Below, piece after piece: positions 7,932 to 14,713 of a stretch of 15,687 bases of DNA (position 1 is the stretch's first letter; every line of letters starts with the position of its first letter). The position numbers and the translations under genes were made by a program. Below the pieces are notes generated by a model. That model was not told the origin of the DNA, did no database searches, and was given only the letters and a program-made list of their open reading frames with translations. Source of the stretch: Sphingobacteriales bacterium (GTDB lineage: Bacteria > Bacteroidota > Bacteroidia > Chitinophagales > JADIYW01); NCBI GenBank assembly GCA_016721245.1, contig JADKIQ010000014.1, positions 1 to 15,687 of the forward strand, read 5' to 3'.

Positions 7932-8194
7932 TCATAATCCGGAATTTAATAAAGTTTTACGATGCCTATATTGTACCGTCTTATGGTGAGCTTTCATGCC
8001 CAAATAGCTCTGCAAGTGCGCGGTTTTTCGTCCGTGGTAGGGTTGATGTACATTATAAGGTAATAAATAATTATTATATCTTACTAAAGCTTTTCTTCTT
8101 CCGTTAATGGTTCTCATCGTCCATTTTACTTTGCCTTCCGATTTTGCTAGCGCAGCAACTCTGCAGGCATGGCGGGTCTAAATCAGGTTAATGC
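7932..8194 (-). pseudogene. Probable DDE integrase/transposase C-terminal remnant (IS481/IS3-like)
   Basis: The minus frame is open from a stop just beyond about 8194 down to the stop at 7932. It has no proper start; an internal ATG at 8117 gives 61 codons. Its centre reads KALVRYNNYLLPYNVHQPYH followed by GRKTAHLQSYLGMK. This resembles the C-terminal end of integrase-core transposases, where a pattern like YN..RPH.ALG.KTP..yL follows the catalytic glutamate. The catalytic D, D and E region is not present, so this would be a dead fragment. The match is by eye only. The plus strand across the same DNA is also open (to 8107), which weakens the call. Confidence 0.38.
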
Positions 8195-8293
8195 TGCTTC
8201 CACGCTGTTTTATTTCGTAGTTCCTTTAATGTGGTTCAAGACTACATGTAAAAATAGTTGCTAAAAATAAAAAAAACAATATTTGGAAATTGG

Positions 8294-8301
8294 TATATTT
8301 A
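8294..8301 (+). promoter_or_regulatory. -7-like box before the amidohydrolase gene
   Basis: TATATTTA resembles TAnnTTTG and lies 18 nt before the ATG at 8320. No TTG stands at the usual -33 distance. It helps to choose ATG 8320 over the in-frame TTG at 8290, which would lie upstream of the box. Confidence 0.35.
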
Positions 8302-8319
8302 CACAAATCAAATACCAGC

Positions 8320-10065
8320 ATGCAAACAACAATTATACGTAACGGAACCTACTTTGATGGTTTAGGAAATAAAGGCGTTCAAAAAGATGTTGTCATAAAA
8401 GACAATAAAATTGATGCCGTTTTAGAGAAAGCTCCTGCTATTGAAGGCGCCAAAGAAATTGATGCTACGGGAAAATGGATCACTCCGGGTTTATTGGATA
8501 TTCACGCACATTACGATGCAGAACTGGAAGTAATGCCCGCTTTGGAAGAATCCGTTCGTCATGGCGTTACTACTGTAATTATTGGTAATTGTTCGCTTTC
8601 TGCGGCTTTGGGAAAAGATACGGAGATTGTCGATTTATTTGCGCGTGTAGAAAATATTCCGGCAAAAGTACTCAGCCACTGGATGCTGGGAAATATCAAA
8701 TGGAAAAGTGTGAGTGAGTACTATCAGCATCTGGATACCGTTCCGGTGGGACCCAACATCGCTTCTTTTCTCGGGCACTCTAACCTTCGAATGCATGTAA
8801 TGGGCTTAGAAAGAAGTTTTACAGAAAGAACTGCCAGTGAAGAAGAATTAAAGAAAATGGAAGCTATCGTGGAAGAAGCCATACAGGCAGGCTATCTGGG
8901 CGTTTCAATCGATATGCTGCCGTTTCACCGCTGGGCAGGTGTGTATTCACCTAAGTTTACCGGTTATTCCGTTCCATCACAATTAGCGGCTAAATCAGAA
9001 TACAAACGTTTATCAAATGTGTTGCGTAAGCATAATCGTGTGCTGCAAATTACGCCGAATGCAGTAGACAAAACTTCATTCGCTACCATTCTGCGATTAA
9101 GTCAGGGCGGATTTTTCAAGAAATCATTAAAGACAACGATAGTTGCGGCACTGGATTTAAAATCAAACGAAAAAATTTATAACTTACTTAAACTATTAGG
9201 TTTTATTGGCAATGATATATTGCGCGCCAATATGAAATTTCAGACCTTGTCGGTACCGTTTTTAAATTACGGCGATGGTCCGGTGTCTCCTTTGTTTGAA
9301 GAATTTCCATCGATGATAAAGGCAATTTCTGCTGATGCGGCGGGAAGAAAAGCTATGTTTACCAATCCTGAATTCAGAAAACAATTTGTGAAAGAATGGA
9401 ATCACAAAGCTGCTTCCGTGTTCCCTAAAGCATTGAAAGAAATGTGGATTGTAAAATCTCCGCTTGCCAGCCATATAGGCAAAAACTTTGAACAGGTGGC
9501 GAAAGATGCAGGCGTAGAACCGGTAGAACATTTCATGAACTTACTGGCAGAGCACGACACGAATATCCGCTGGAAATGCGAAACGTCGAATCACCGCGAA
9601 AGTGTGCGCATGGAATTATTAACGAGCAAACATTGTTTCCCGGGCTTTAACGATTCAGGCGCGCATAATTTGAATATGGCATTTCATGACGGAGGATTGC
9701 AGCTGTTAAAACAAGCCTTGCATCATCCTGAATTGATGCCGATTGAAACTGCTATTCACAGAATCACCAAAGAGCCTGCAGATTTCCTCGGTATTGATGC
9801 CGGAGATATTTCCGTTGGCAAACGTGCCGACCTGATTATTATCGACCCTACGCGCCTTGAAAGTGATTTAAATACGGATCCTGTGGAAGATTATCATCCG
9901 TCATTTGAAGGAAGCTACCGATTGATCAAACGCAGCGGCAAAGTGGTACAGCATGTATTTATTAACGGCATAGAAGCTTTTACCAATAATGGTGTTGTTG
10001 GCTTTCACGAAGATTTAGGAAAGAAGAAAATATTTGGTCAGTTATTGAGAAGTAACTGGAATTAA
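8320..10065 (+). CDS. N-acyl-D-amino-acid deacylase family amidohydrolase
   Basis: A 581-residue amidohydrolase of the D-aminoacylase (amidohydrolase_3) group, which remove acyl groups from N-acyl-D-amino acids with a zinc centre. Seen: an N-terminal beta-sandwich start (IIRNGTYFDGLG), the metal motif LLDIHAHYDAE with H62 and H64, GVTTVIIGNCS with C91 matching the cysteine ligand of D-aminoacylases, FNDSGAHN near residue 445 where the catalytic aspartate region lies, and the closing sandwich GKRADLIIIDP plus VFING. There is no signal peptide, so it is cytoplasmic. I chose ATG 8320 because an upstream in-frame TTG at 8290 precedes the -7-like box. The gene starts directly after the degenerate island, and its stop lies one base from the stop of the convergent gene. 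Family is clear; acyl and amino-acid preference is not. Confidence 0.87.
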   Translation: MQTTIIRNGTYFDGLGNKGVQKDVVIKDNKIDAVLEKAPAIEGAKEIDATGKWITPGLLDIHAHYDAELEVMPALEESVRHGVTTVIIGNCSLSAALGKDTEIVDLFARVENIPAKVLSHWMLGNIKWKSVSEYYQHLDTVPVGPNIASFLGHSNLRMHVMGLERSFTERTASEEELKKMEAIVEEAIQAGYLGVSIDMLPFHRWAGVYSPKFTGYSVPSQLAAKSEYKRLSNVLRKHNRVLQITPNAVDKTSFATILRLSQGGFFKKSLKTTIVAALDLKSNEKIYNLLKLLGFIGNDILRANMKFQTLSVPFLNYGDGPVSPLFEEFPSMIKAISADAAGRKAMFTNPEFRKQFVKEWNHKAASVFPKALKEMWIVKSPLASHIGKNFEQVAKDAGVEPVEHFMNLLAEHDTNIRWKCETSNHRESVRMELLTSKHCFPGFNDSGAHNLNMAFHDGGLQLLKQALHHPELMPIETAIHRITKEPADFLGIDAGDISVGKRADLIIIDPTRLESDLNTDPVEDYHPSFEGSYRLIKRSGKVVQHVFINGIEAFTNNGVVGFHEDLGKKKIFGQLLRSNWN

Positions 10066-10066
10066 T

Positions 10067-10486
10067 CTATTCCTTCAGCCGTTTCAGTAATACTTTAATT
10101 CTCTTTAGAATAAATTCAGCTTTCTGCTGATAGGTAATGCGTATCATGTCTTTTTTCCAGATACCTTCCTGCAGATTATATTTGAAGGTTTCATCCTGTA
10201 TCTTAAAGAACTCCCCCTTCTTTTTCCCCCAGCTCACCTGATCTTGTATTAAAGCCGTTTTTTCATCGGAAAATAACTGTGCCTTTAATTGCTCCAGTAC
10301 GATGGGCAAAATAATGTCTACCTGTGTCAGAAATTGTTTGGAACAACCCGAAGAATCCGGCTTAATACGCAAACAATCCTTATGCTGTGCCTCTATTGCT
10401 TCAACGGACTTTGAAAGTTGTGCATATGCTTCCTGCTTAAAGGCAACACTGAAAATGATGAATATAAAGAAAAAAATACGTGGCAT
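10067..10486 (-). CDS. Secreted LprI/DUF1311-like protein
   Basis: A 139-residue protein when started at ATG 10486; an in-frame TTG at 10492 overlaps the promoter box and is unlikely. Residues 1 to about 22 are a signal peptide (MPRIFFFIFIIFSVAF ... AYAQ). The mature part has two cysteines (KDCL and SGCSK) likely to form a disulfide, a helical middle, and LIQDQVSWGKKKGEFFK, which resembles the L..DQ.aW...rd..c pattern of DUF1311/LprI proteins, some of which inhibit lysozyme. The end is rich in lysine and probably helical. The likely location is periplasmic. The function as a lysozyme inhibitor is a family-level guess only. The gene is convergent with the amidohydrolase, with one base between stop codons and no terminator between them. 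Confidence 0.6.
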   Translation of the reverse strand: MPRIFFFIFIIFSVAFKQEAYAQLSKSVEAIEAQHKDCLRIKPDSSGCSKQFLTQVDIILPIVLEQLKAQLFSDEKTALIQDQVSWGKKKGEFFKIQDETFKYNLQEGIWKKDMIRITYQQKAEFILKRIKVLLKRLKE

Positions 10487-10489
10487 GTA

Positions 10490-10497
10490 CAAAAATA
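10490..10497 (-). promoter_or_regulatory. -7 promoter box of the LprI-like gene
   Basis: TATTTTTG matches TAnnTTTG exactly and ends three bases before the ATG at 10486. A TTG lies 14 nt upstream of the box, shorter than the usual spacing. The arrangement copies that of the agmatine deiminase gene and again predicts an almost leaderless mRNA. Confidence 0.4.
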
Positions 10498-10577
10498 CAA
10501 AATTGTAAAAACAACCTTACCTAACTGAGTAAAAATTTGTTTAAAGGTAGAATTAAAAGTATAAACGCAATAATACA

Positions 10578-10778
10578 CTATTCTGAGTCTGTTTTATCTT
10601 TCTTTTGGATGACTCCATCCAGAAAATCACGAATAAGAAACCCGGCAAAAATACCAATACTAAGTAAGGAGAACATTTCAACAGCCCGTATAGTACTATT
10701 GGCAGTAAGGCGGCTGAAATTGCCTATGGCTATCATAAGCATTATTGCTACAACTATTCGTCTTTTTCTTTTGTCCAT
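10578..10778 (-). CDS. Small two-helix membrane protein, hypothetical
   Basis: A 66-residue protein starting MDKRKRR, with two hydrophobic segments at about 8-18 (IVVAIMLMIAI) and 36-50 (FSLLSIGIFAGFLI) and a charged tail (KKDKTDSE). The basic N-terminus suggests a hairpin in the inner membrane with both ends in the cytoplasm. I do not recognise a family. Support for a real gene comes from its ATG, the good promoter at 10811-10840, and its residue composition. It lies 53 nt after the stop of the di-iron/CDGSH gene on the same strand, so some read-through from there is likely. Confidence 0.55.
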   Translation of the reverse strand: MDKRKRRIVVAIMLMIAIGNFSRLTANSTIRAVEMFSLLSIGIFAGFLIRDFLDGVIQKKDKTDSE

Positions 10779-10810
10779 GGTGTTTTTTTAAATTGTGTGA
10801 GATATCAAAC

Positions 10811-10840
10811 TAAATATAGCATATAATTTTATTAACTCAA
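10811..10840 (-). promoter_or_regulatory. Promoter of the small membrane protein gene
   Basis: Minus-strand TTG (10840-10838), a 19-nt spacer, then TATATTTA (10818-10811). The -33 element lies inside the last codons of the upstream gene. The expected transcription start is about 10805, giving a leader of about 27 nt. Confidence 0.5.
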
Positions 10841-11917
10841 GTGCTTGTGTGAGTTATCACAAAACGGACTACTTTTAGTCATTTTGCAATTGCAAAGCTT
10901 AACCGAACCGTCTTTCTTTGCTTCAAAGAAAACAGGTTTAAATTTGGTGCCGTGATGAGAACCGTCGCAGAAAGGCTGCGTTTTACTTCTGCCGCATTTA
11001 CACCACAAATACTTCTCTCCTTTTTTTAATTCAACCGAGATTGGTTCGGAACTTGCCGTTCTTTCTTTGGTATAAGTTGCCGACAATTCGCTGTTGGTGT
11101 TTTTTGATTTTATGATGGGATACAGATACGTTTCTGTCCAGTGTTCTTTTGGGTTATTCTGTAAACCTATACTTTCCGGAAATTTGCGGGTAAATACTGC
11201 AGTGCTAAACAGCTGATCCCAGATGGAGAACATATTCCCATAATTTCCGTTCGGGTCGCTGATGCCATCTATCTTTGATTTGCCATGATGAGCATAGTGG
11301 AATGCAGGCGTAACGATGATTCTTTCTACAACAGACATTACAGGACTTAGAAATTTTATCTTATAGAGCGGCTTATCCCATTTTACAGCACTGTGCGAGC
11401 CAATAATGACGAGTTGTTTTAAAACCAGTCCAATAGCTACCGCCACACCACCGCCCAAAAATGTAACGATGCCAATCCACCAGATGTTCGGCATCAGTAA
11501 ATAATATAAACCTGCATTTCTGTATGAAACAAAGAAGCCCATTTCTTCCGCCTGATGATGCGGCCGGTGTAATTTCCATAAGAAATCATATTCATGCCCG
11601 CTTCGGTGATACCAGTATTGAAGCACATCATCTACCAGTAAATAAGCGGGCAGCAGTATCCAGAAATTCACGTGACTGAATGCATTGCTGTAAGTGCTGA
11701 AAAAAGTGTTTCCCAGAGCAAATACCACAAAGACAATCAGTGGTTTTATACCCAGGGTTAATACCACAAAACCACCGGCTTCCTGTATCCAGTCAGCGAA
11801 TGTTCTTGTCGTATTTTTCAATAGACCGGCAATAACTTCCAGCATACTGAAAAAGACTAAGATACCGATGACGAGAAATGCATTGTAAGTATACAGGCTG
11901 TTTATAATCTTATCCAT
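10832..11917 (-). CDS. Sterol desaturase-family di-iron membrane enzyme fused to two CDGSH iron-sulfur motifs
   Basis: A 361-residue protein. Residues 1 to about 265 are a fatty acid hydroxylase/sterol desaturase domain: membrane segments at about 11-30, 50-70, 85-98 and 140-172, and histidine clusters HRSGH (104-108), HRPHH (117-121), GSH (173-175) and HYAHH (207-211), which bind the two irons. Residues about 290-361 carry two CDGSH-type motifs, each C-x-C-x8-C-x3-H: C306, C308, C317, H321 and C342, C344, C353, H357. Each can hold a [2Fe-2S] cluster. The family hydroxylates or desaturates lipids with O2 and needs an electron donor; the fused clusters could be that donor, which is inference. 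The substrate is unknown. The start is ATG 11917. Confidence 0.88.
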   Translation of the reverse strand: MDKIINSLYTYNAFLVIGILVFFSMLEVIAGLLKNTTRTFADWIQEAGGFVVLTLGIKPLIVFVVFALGNTFFSTYSNAFSHVNFWILLPAYLLVDDVLQYWYHRSGHEYDFLWKLHRPHHQAEEMGFFVSYRNAGLYYLLMPNIWWIGIVTFLGGGVAVAIGLVLKQLVIIGSHSAVKWDKPLYKIKFLSPVMSVVERIIVTPAFHYAHHGKSKIDGISDPNGNYGNMFSIWDQLFSTAVFTRKFPESIGLQNNPKEHWTETYLYPIIKSKNTNSELSATYTKERTASSEPISVELKKGEKYLWCKCGRSKTQPFCDGSHHGTKFKPVFFEAKKDGSVKLCNCKMTKSSPFCDNSHKHLS

Positions 11918-11948
11918 TCATAAATTGTTAAGGTGATACAATTTACAT

Positions 11949-11979
11949 AAAAAAAGGTCAACCTTTGCGGTTGACCTTT
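11949..11979 (-). terminator. Rho-independent terminator after the DUF5679-like gene
   Basis: An 11-bp perfect stem, AAAGGTCAACC (11953-11963) with GGTTGACCTTT (11969-11979), and a 5-nt loop. On the minus strand it is followed by a seven-T run (11955-11949, partly in the stem). It lies 24 nt beyond the stop of the gene at 12004-12210 and 31 nt before the start of the di-iron/CDGSH gene, so it separates the two. Confidence 0.88.
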
Positions 11980-12003
11980 ACATTTTTAACATACTTGCTT
12001 GGA

Positions 12004-12210
12004 TTAGAATCCTTTTTTAGCAACACCGTCAGCTAATGCTTTAAGCGCATTTGCTTCACTTAAGATAGCTGCCATTTTATTGCCTTTTCCGTCATTGCCT
12101 GCAGCCATATAACCACCTCTTGATGTTTTTGTGATTACAGCATCGTGCATTGGTACATTTTTTTCTTTCGTTTTCAGGCAATATGCCTTAATCATTTTCG
12201 ATGTGTCCAT
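12004..12210 (-). CDS. Small DUF5679-like protein
   Basis: A 68-residue soluble basic protein started at ATG 12210. An in-frame TTG at 12246 would add 12 residues but has no support. The core reads MIKAYCLKTKEKNVPMHDA then TKTSRGGYMAAGNDGKGNKM. This resembles DUF5679, short proteins with an AYC.KC.kK opening and a later CP.CG pair that suggest a zinc ribbon. Here only the first cysteine (C11) remains; the second of that pair is threonine and the CP.CG pair is replaced by NDGKG, so zinc binding is unlikely. A helical tail, about residues 51-64, follows. It is a single gene with its own strong terminator. Function is unknown, and the family link is by eye. Confidence 0.6.
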   Translation of the reverse strand: MDTSKMIKAYCLKTKEKNVPMHDAVITKTSRGGYMAAGNDGKGNKMAAILSEANALKALADGVAKKGF

Positions 12211-12369
12211 TTGTCTTTGTTTTAAGATTATAAATATGTCGTCCAAATTTAATAAACTATCTCACATTAGCATGGTAACTCACTTTTTGTTCAATAATCT
12301 ACTAACATTCACCCTTTAGATCAATTCTACACAATACACTGATATTCATTCATTTGAATAAAAAACTGC

Positions 12370-13461
12370 TTATTCAGCTAAAATATTGTTCATAATTTTT
12401 GTCTGATGTCTGATGGATTCCTGGTGAATTGCCTCCATCATATCTTTAACAAAGTCTTCCGTCAGCTCTTTTTTCGCTGCTTTTTTAACTCTGTCATGGA
12501 TGATTTCATCCCAGCGATTTGTTTGTAAGATAGTAATTCCGTTGTCGCGTTTAAACTCCCCTATCTTTCGGGCTATATCCATACGTTCACCCATAATCTC
12601 TAAAAAGTAATTATCGATACGGTCAATTTGGGCACGTAAAGCTTCCAACTGATTTTCAGCAAAGTTGTCCAGTTTACTGCTACGAACGACCAAAGACGCT
12701 AAGATTTCACCCAAACGCTCAGGGGTTACCTGTTGAGCGGCGTCACTCCATGCATTATCAGGATCGCGGTGCGATTCAATCATTAAACCGTCAAAATCCA
12801 AGTCCAGTGCTTTCTGGCAAACGGAAGGTATCAGTTCACGTGCACCGCAGATGTGTGAAGGGTCAACGATAATCGGCATGTTTGGATATAAACGACGCAT
12901 TTCGATAGGTAATTCCCACATCGGTTTATTGCGGTATTTGGATTTCTCATAAGACGAGAAGCCGCGGTGAATAGCGCCAATTCTGTTAATACCAACTGCG
13001 TTCAGACGTTCCATACTTCCTAACCATAATTGCAAATCAGGATTAATAGGATTCTTTACCAAAACCGGGATATCCACACCACGTAGAGCATCCGCAATTT
13101 CCTGCACAGAGAAAGGGTTTACGGTAGTACGAGCGCCAATCCAGAGGATATCAACACCTGCTGCCAGCGATTCTTCCACGTGCTGTGCCGTAGCTACTTC
13201 CACGGTGGTTGGTTTACCAATTAGTTTTCCGGCATTTACCAGCCATTCCAGGCCTTCTTTTCCAATACCTTCAAACATACCCGGACGGGTACGTGGTTTC
13301 CAGATGCCGGCACGTAAGACGTGAATACCTTTATTGGCAAGGCGTTGTGCCGTTTCCGTCATTTGTTCTTCTGTTTCGCAGGAACATGGTCCGGAAATAA
13401 TTACCGGTCTTTCGAAATTGAAGCCCCAGTCTTTCAGAGGCGTGATGTTTAAGTTACTCAT
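12370..13461 (-). CDS. Bifunctional DAHP synthase (type I-beta) / chorismate mutase
   Basis: A 363-residue fusion. Residues 1 to about 260 are 3-deoxy-7-phosphoheptulonate synthase, which joins phosphoenolpyruvate and erythrose 4-phosphate: SGPCS (23-27, metal cysteine C26), KPRT (55-58), KNPINP (136-141), GAIHRG (162-167) and DPSHICGAREL (200-210) with H203, plus IESHRDPDNAWSD (228-240). Residues about 268-352 are an AroQ-type chorismate mutase helical domain beginning QLEALRAQIDRIDN, with ERMDIARKIGEFKR. This fusion is well known in Bacteroidota; in Porphyromonas gingivalis it is inhibited by prephenate, and the same control may apply here. It is the last gene of the aromatic cluster, 119 nt after the monooxygenase-like gene, so it may be co-transcribed or have its own promoter. 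The start is ATG 13461. Confidence 0.95.
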   Translation of the reverse strand: MSNLNITPLKDWGFNFERPVIISGPCSCETEEQMTETAQRLANKGIHVLRAGIWKPRTRPGMFEGIGKEGLEWLVNAGKLIGKPTTVEVATAQHVEESLAAGVDILWIGARTTVNPFSVQEIADALRGVDIPVLVKNPINPDLQLWLGSMERLNAVGINRIGAIHRGFSSYEKSKYRNKPMWELPIEMRRLYPNMPIIVDPSHICGARELIPSVCQKALDLDFDGLMIESHRDPDNAWSDAAQQVTPERLGEILASLVVRSSKLDNFAENQLEALRAQIDRIDNYFLEIMGERMDIARKIGEFKRDNGITILQTNRWDEIIHDRVKKAAKKELTEDFVKDMMEAIHQESIRHQTKIMNNILAE

Positions 13462-13580
13462 ATCTGTTTAATTTTGAATTTTGAGTGTTGAGTGATGAAT
13501 TTGTTTATAAAGTTCTTTAGTTTTAAATGATTTTTGTTCAATTTAATTTTACTAATTAAATAAGTTTTTTTTTAACGCTG

Positions 13581-13868
13581 CTATACAACATTAAAATGTT
13601 CTACTACCGGATGTGGATCATAAAAATGATGTAACAGATTTTTCCATTCCTGATATTCAGCAGAATTTCTAAACCCAATGGTATGATCTTCCAATGTTTC
13701 CCATTTTATCAATAATAAATATTTATTTTCAACTTCAATACATTTTTGTAATTCGTGTTCTACATAACCTTTAACCTTACAAATGATGGTCGAAGCTGTA
13801 CGAAAATTACGTTCAAATGCTTCAGTTTGATTTGGAATAACATTAAATATCACAGCTTCTAAAATCAT
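13581..13868 (-). CDS. Antibiotic biosynthesis monooxygenase (ABM)-like small protein
   Basis: A 95-residue cytoplasmic protein with a dimeric ferredoxin-like fold pattern: MILEAVIFNVIPNQTEAFE at the start, then GYVEHELQKC, NKYLLLIKWETLEDH with the family's W at about 56, a run of aromatic and charged residues (FRNSAEYQEWKNLL), and HFYDPHPVVEHF at the end. ABM-type proteins include cofactor-free oxygenases of quinol-like substrates and haem-degrading enzymes, but many are uncharacterised. The ATG lies 3 nt after the stop of the restored tyrA, so it is translated within the aromatic operon. A link to aromatic metabolism is suggested only by position. Confidence 0.8.
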   Translation of the reverse strand: MILEAVIFNVIPNQTEAFERNFRTASTIICKVKGYVEHELQKCIEVENKYLLLIKWETLEDHTIGFRNSAEYQEWKNLLHHFYDPHPVVEHFNVV

Positions 13869-13871
13869 TTC

Positions 13872-14713
13872 CTACTTTAATATTTTTCTAATTTCATTTG
13901 CACTATTCATAAACTCTTTCAATTCTTCATTTTTGTTTTTGTTGATTAAATTTCTGAAGTGATACATTTTCTCAATGTAGGTATCCATCACTTCCAGTAA
14001 ATAGTTTTTGTTTTGCTGAAAGATAGGCGCCCACATTTCCGGCGAGCTTTTGCCAGACGCACCGTGCTCTCAAAACCACCGCCCGCCATTTCCAAAATAG
14101 CTTCTTCATCTTTTTCTTTCTCTAACACTGTGGCAGCCAGCACAAATGAACTGATGTGAGAGATATGAGAAATATAAGCGGCATGCATATCGTGCTGGTG
14201 TGCGTCCATATATTTCAAACGCATTCCCAAAACTGAATACATTTTTTCAATTAATTCAACAGCTTCAGTATTACTGTTTTCCTTGTCGCAGATGATACAT
14301 ACTTTACCTTTGAACAGATCAGATATTGCTGCCGACGGACCGCTATTTTCTGTACCGGCCATCGGGTGCGATGCTACATATTGTTTTCTGTTTAGATGGT
14401 CTTTAATTGCATCAATAATAATTCCTTTGGTAGAACCCATATCTGTGATTACCTGATGCGGCTGTACTCGATTCAGTACAAATTTCAGTTCATCAATCAG
14501 CACATTTACAGGCACCGTTAAAATAATTAAATCCGCTTGTTCTATTGCTTCTTCTTTAGAAACGATTTTGTCTACCAAACCCAGTTCCAGAGCAAGTTTG
14601 CAATTTTGCTCACTACGGCCAACTCCGATAATCTCCGTACAAAAACCTGCAGCACGCAAATCTATTGCTGCAGAGCCACCAATCAAGCCAATACCGAATA
14701 TCGCTACTTTCAT
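13872..14713 (-). CDS. tyrA: Prephenate dehydrogenase, with a one-base frameshift
   Basis: Prephenate dehydrogenase oxidises prephenate with NAD(P)+ to 4-hydroxyphenylpyruvate for tyrosine. Seen: the Rossmann motif FGIGLIGGSAA (6-16), DMGSTKG (91-97), SHPMAGTENSG (115-125) and DAHQHDMHAAYISHISH (170-186). The frame from ATG 14713 breaks after LAK at about residue 222 and stops at 13988. Adding one A to the A4 run (plus T4, 14048-14051) restores SSPEMWAPIFQQ and a helical C-terminus to TAG at 13872-13874, giving about 280 residues, normal for Bacteroidota. So this is either a sequencing deletion or a real recent mutation. The ATG overlaps the aminotransferase stop as ATGA, which couples their translation. 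Confidence 0.88.

Larger units (their letters stand above)
6570..8290. other. Gene-poor degenerate island
   Basis: About 1.7 kb without an intact gene, in a window where genes otherwise sit 1 to about 200 nt apart. The left border is sharp, where the MBL-fold gene loses its own sequence. Inside are four GC-rich patches (near 6579-6618, 6745-6760, 7481-7503 and 7601-7623) in strongly AT-rich surroundings, several short open frames broken by stops, and a probable transposase C-terminus on the minus strand near its right end. One 70-codon open frame at 7105-7317 has a hydrophobic stretch but no convincing start or family. The best reading is decayed mobile or intergenic repeat DNA. No tRNA, CRISPR array or intact inverted-repeat pair was found at the borders. 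Confidence 0.6.

Noticed and set aside
7457..8165. Many rare restriction-site palindromes (PmeI, AgeI, FseI, ApaI, SpeI, BamHI, NheI, PstI and others), as in a cloning vector
   Set aside because: They are spread over 700 nt with ordinary AT-rich sequence between them, and no vector gene or known polylinker order is seen. Natural GC-rich repeats explain the densest part.
12341..12366. TATTCA / TGAATA hairpin after the DAHP synthase gene
   Set aside because: A six-pair A/T-rich stem, with the T-run before rather than after it on the transcribed strand.
13541..13575. Hairpin ATTTAATT / AATTAAAT followed by a T-run, as a terminator
   Set aside because: The stem is only A:T pairs, and the T-run is on the plus strand where no gene ends. 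On the minus strand the order is wrong.
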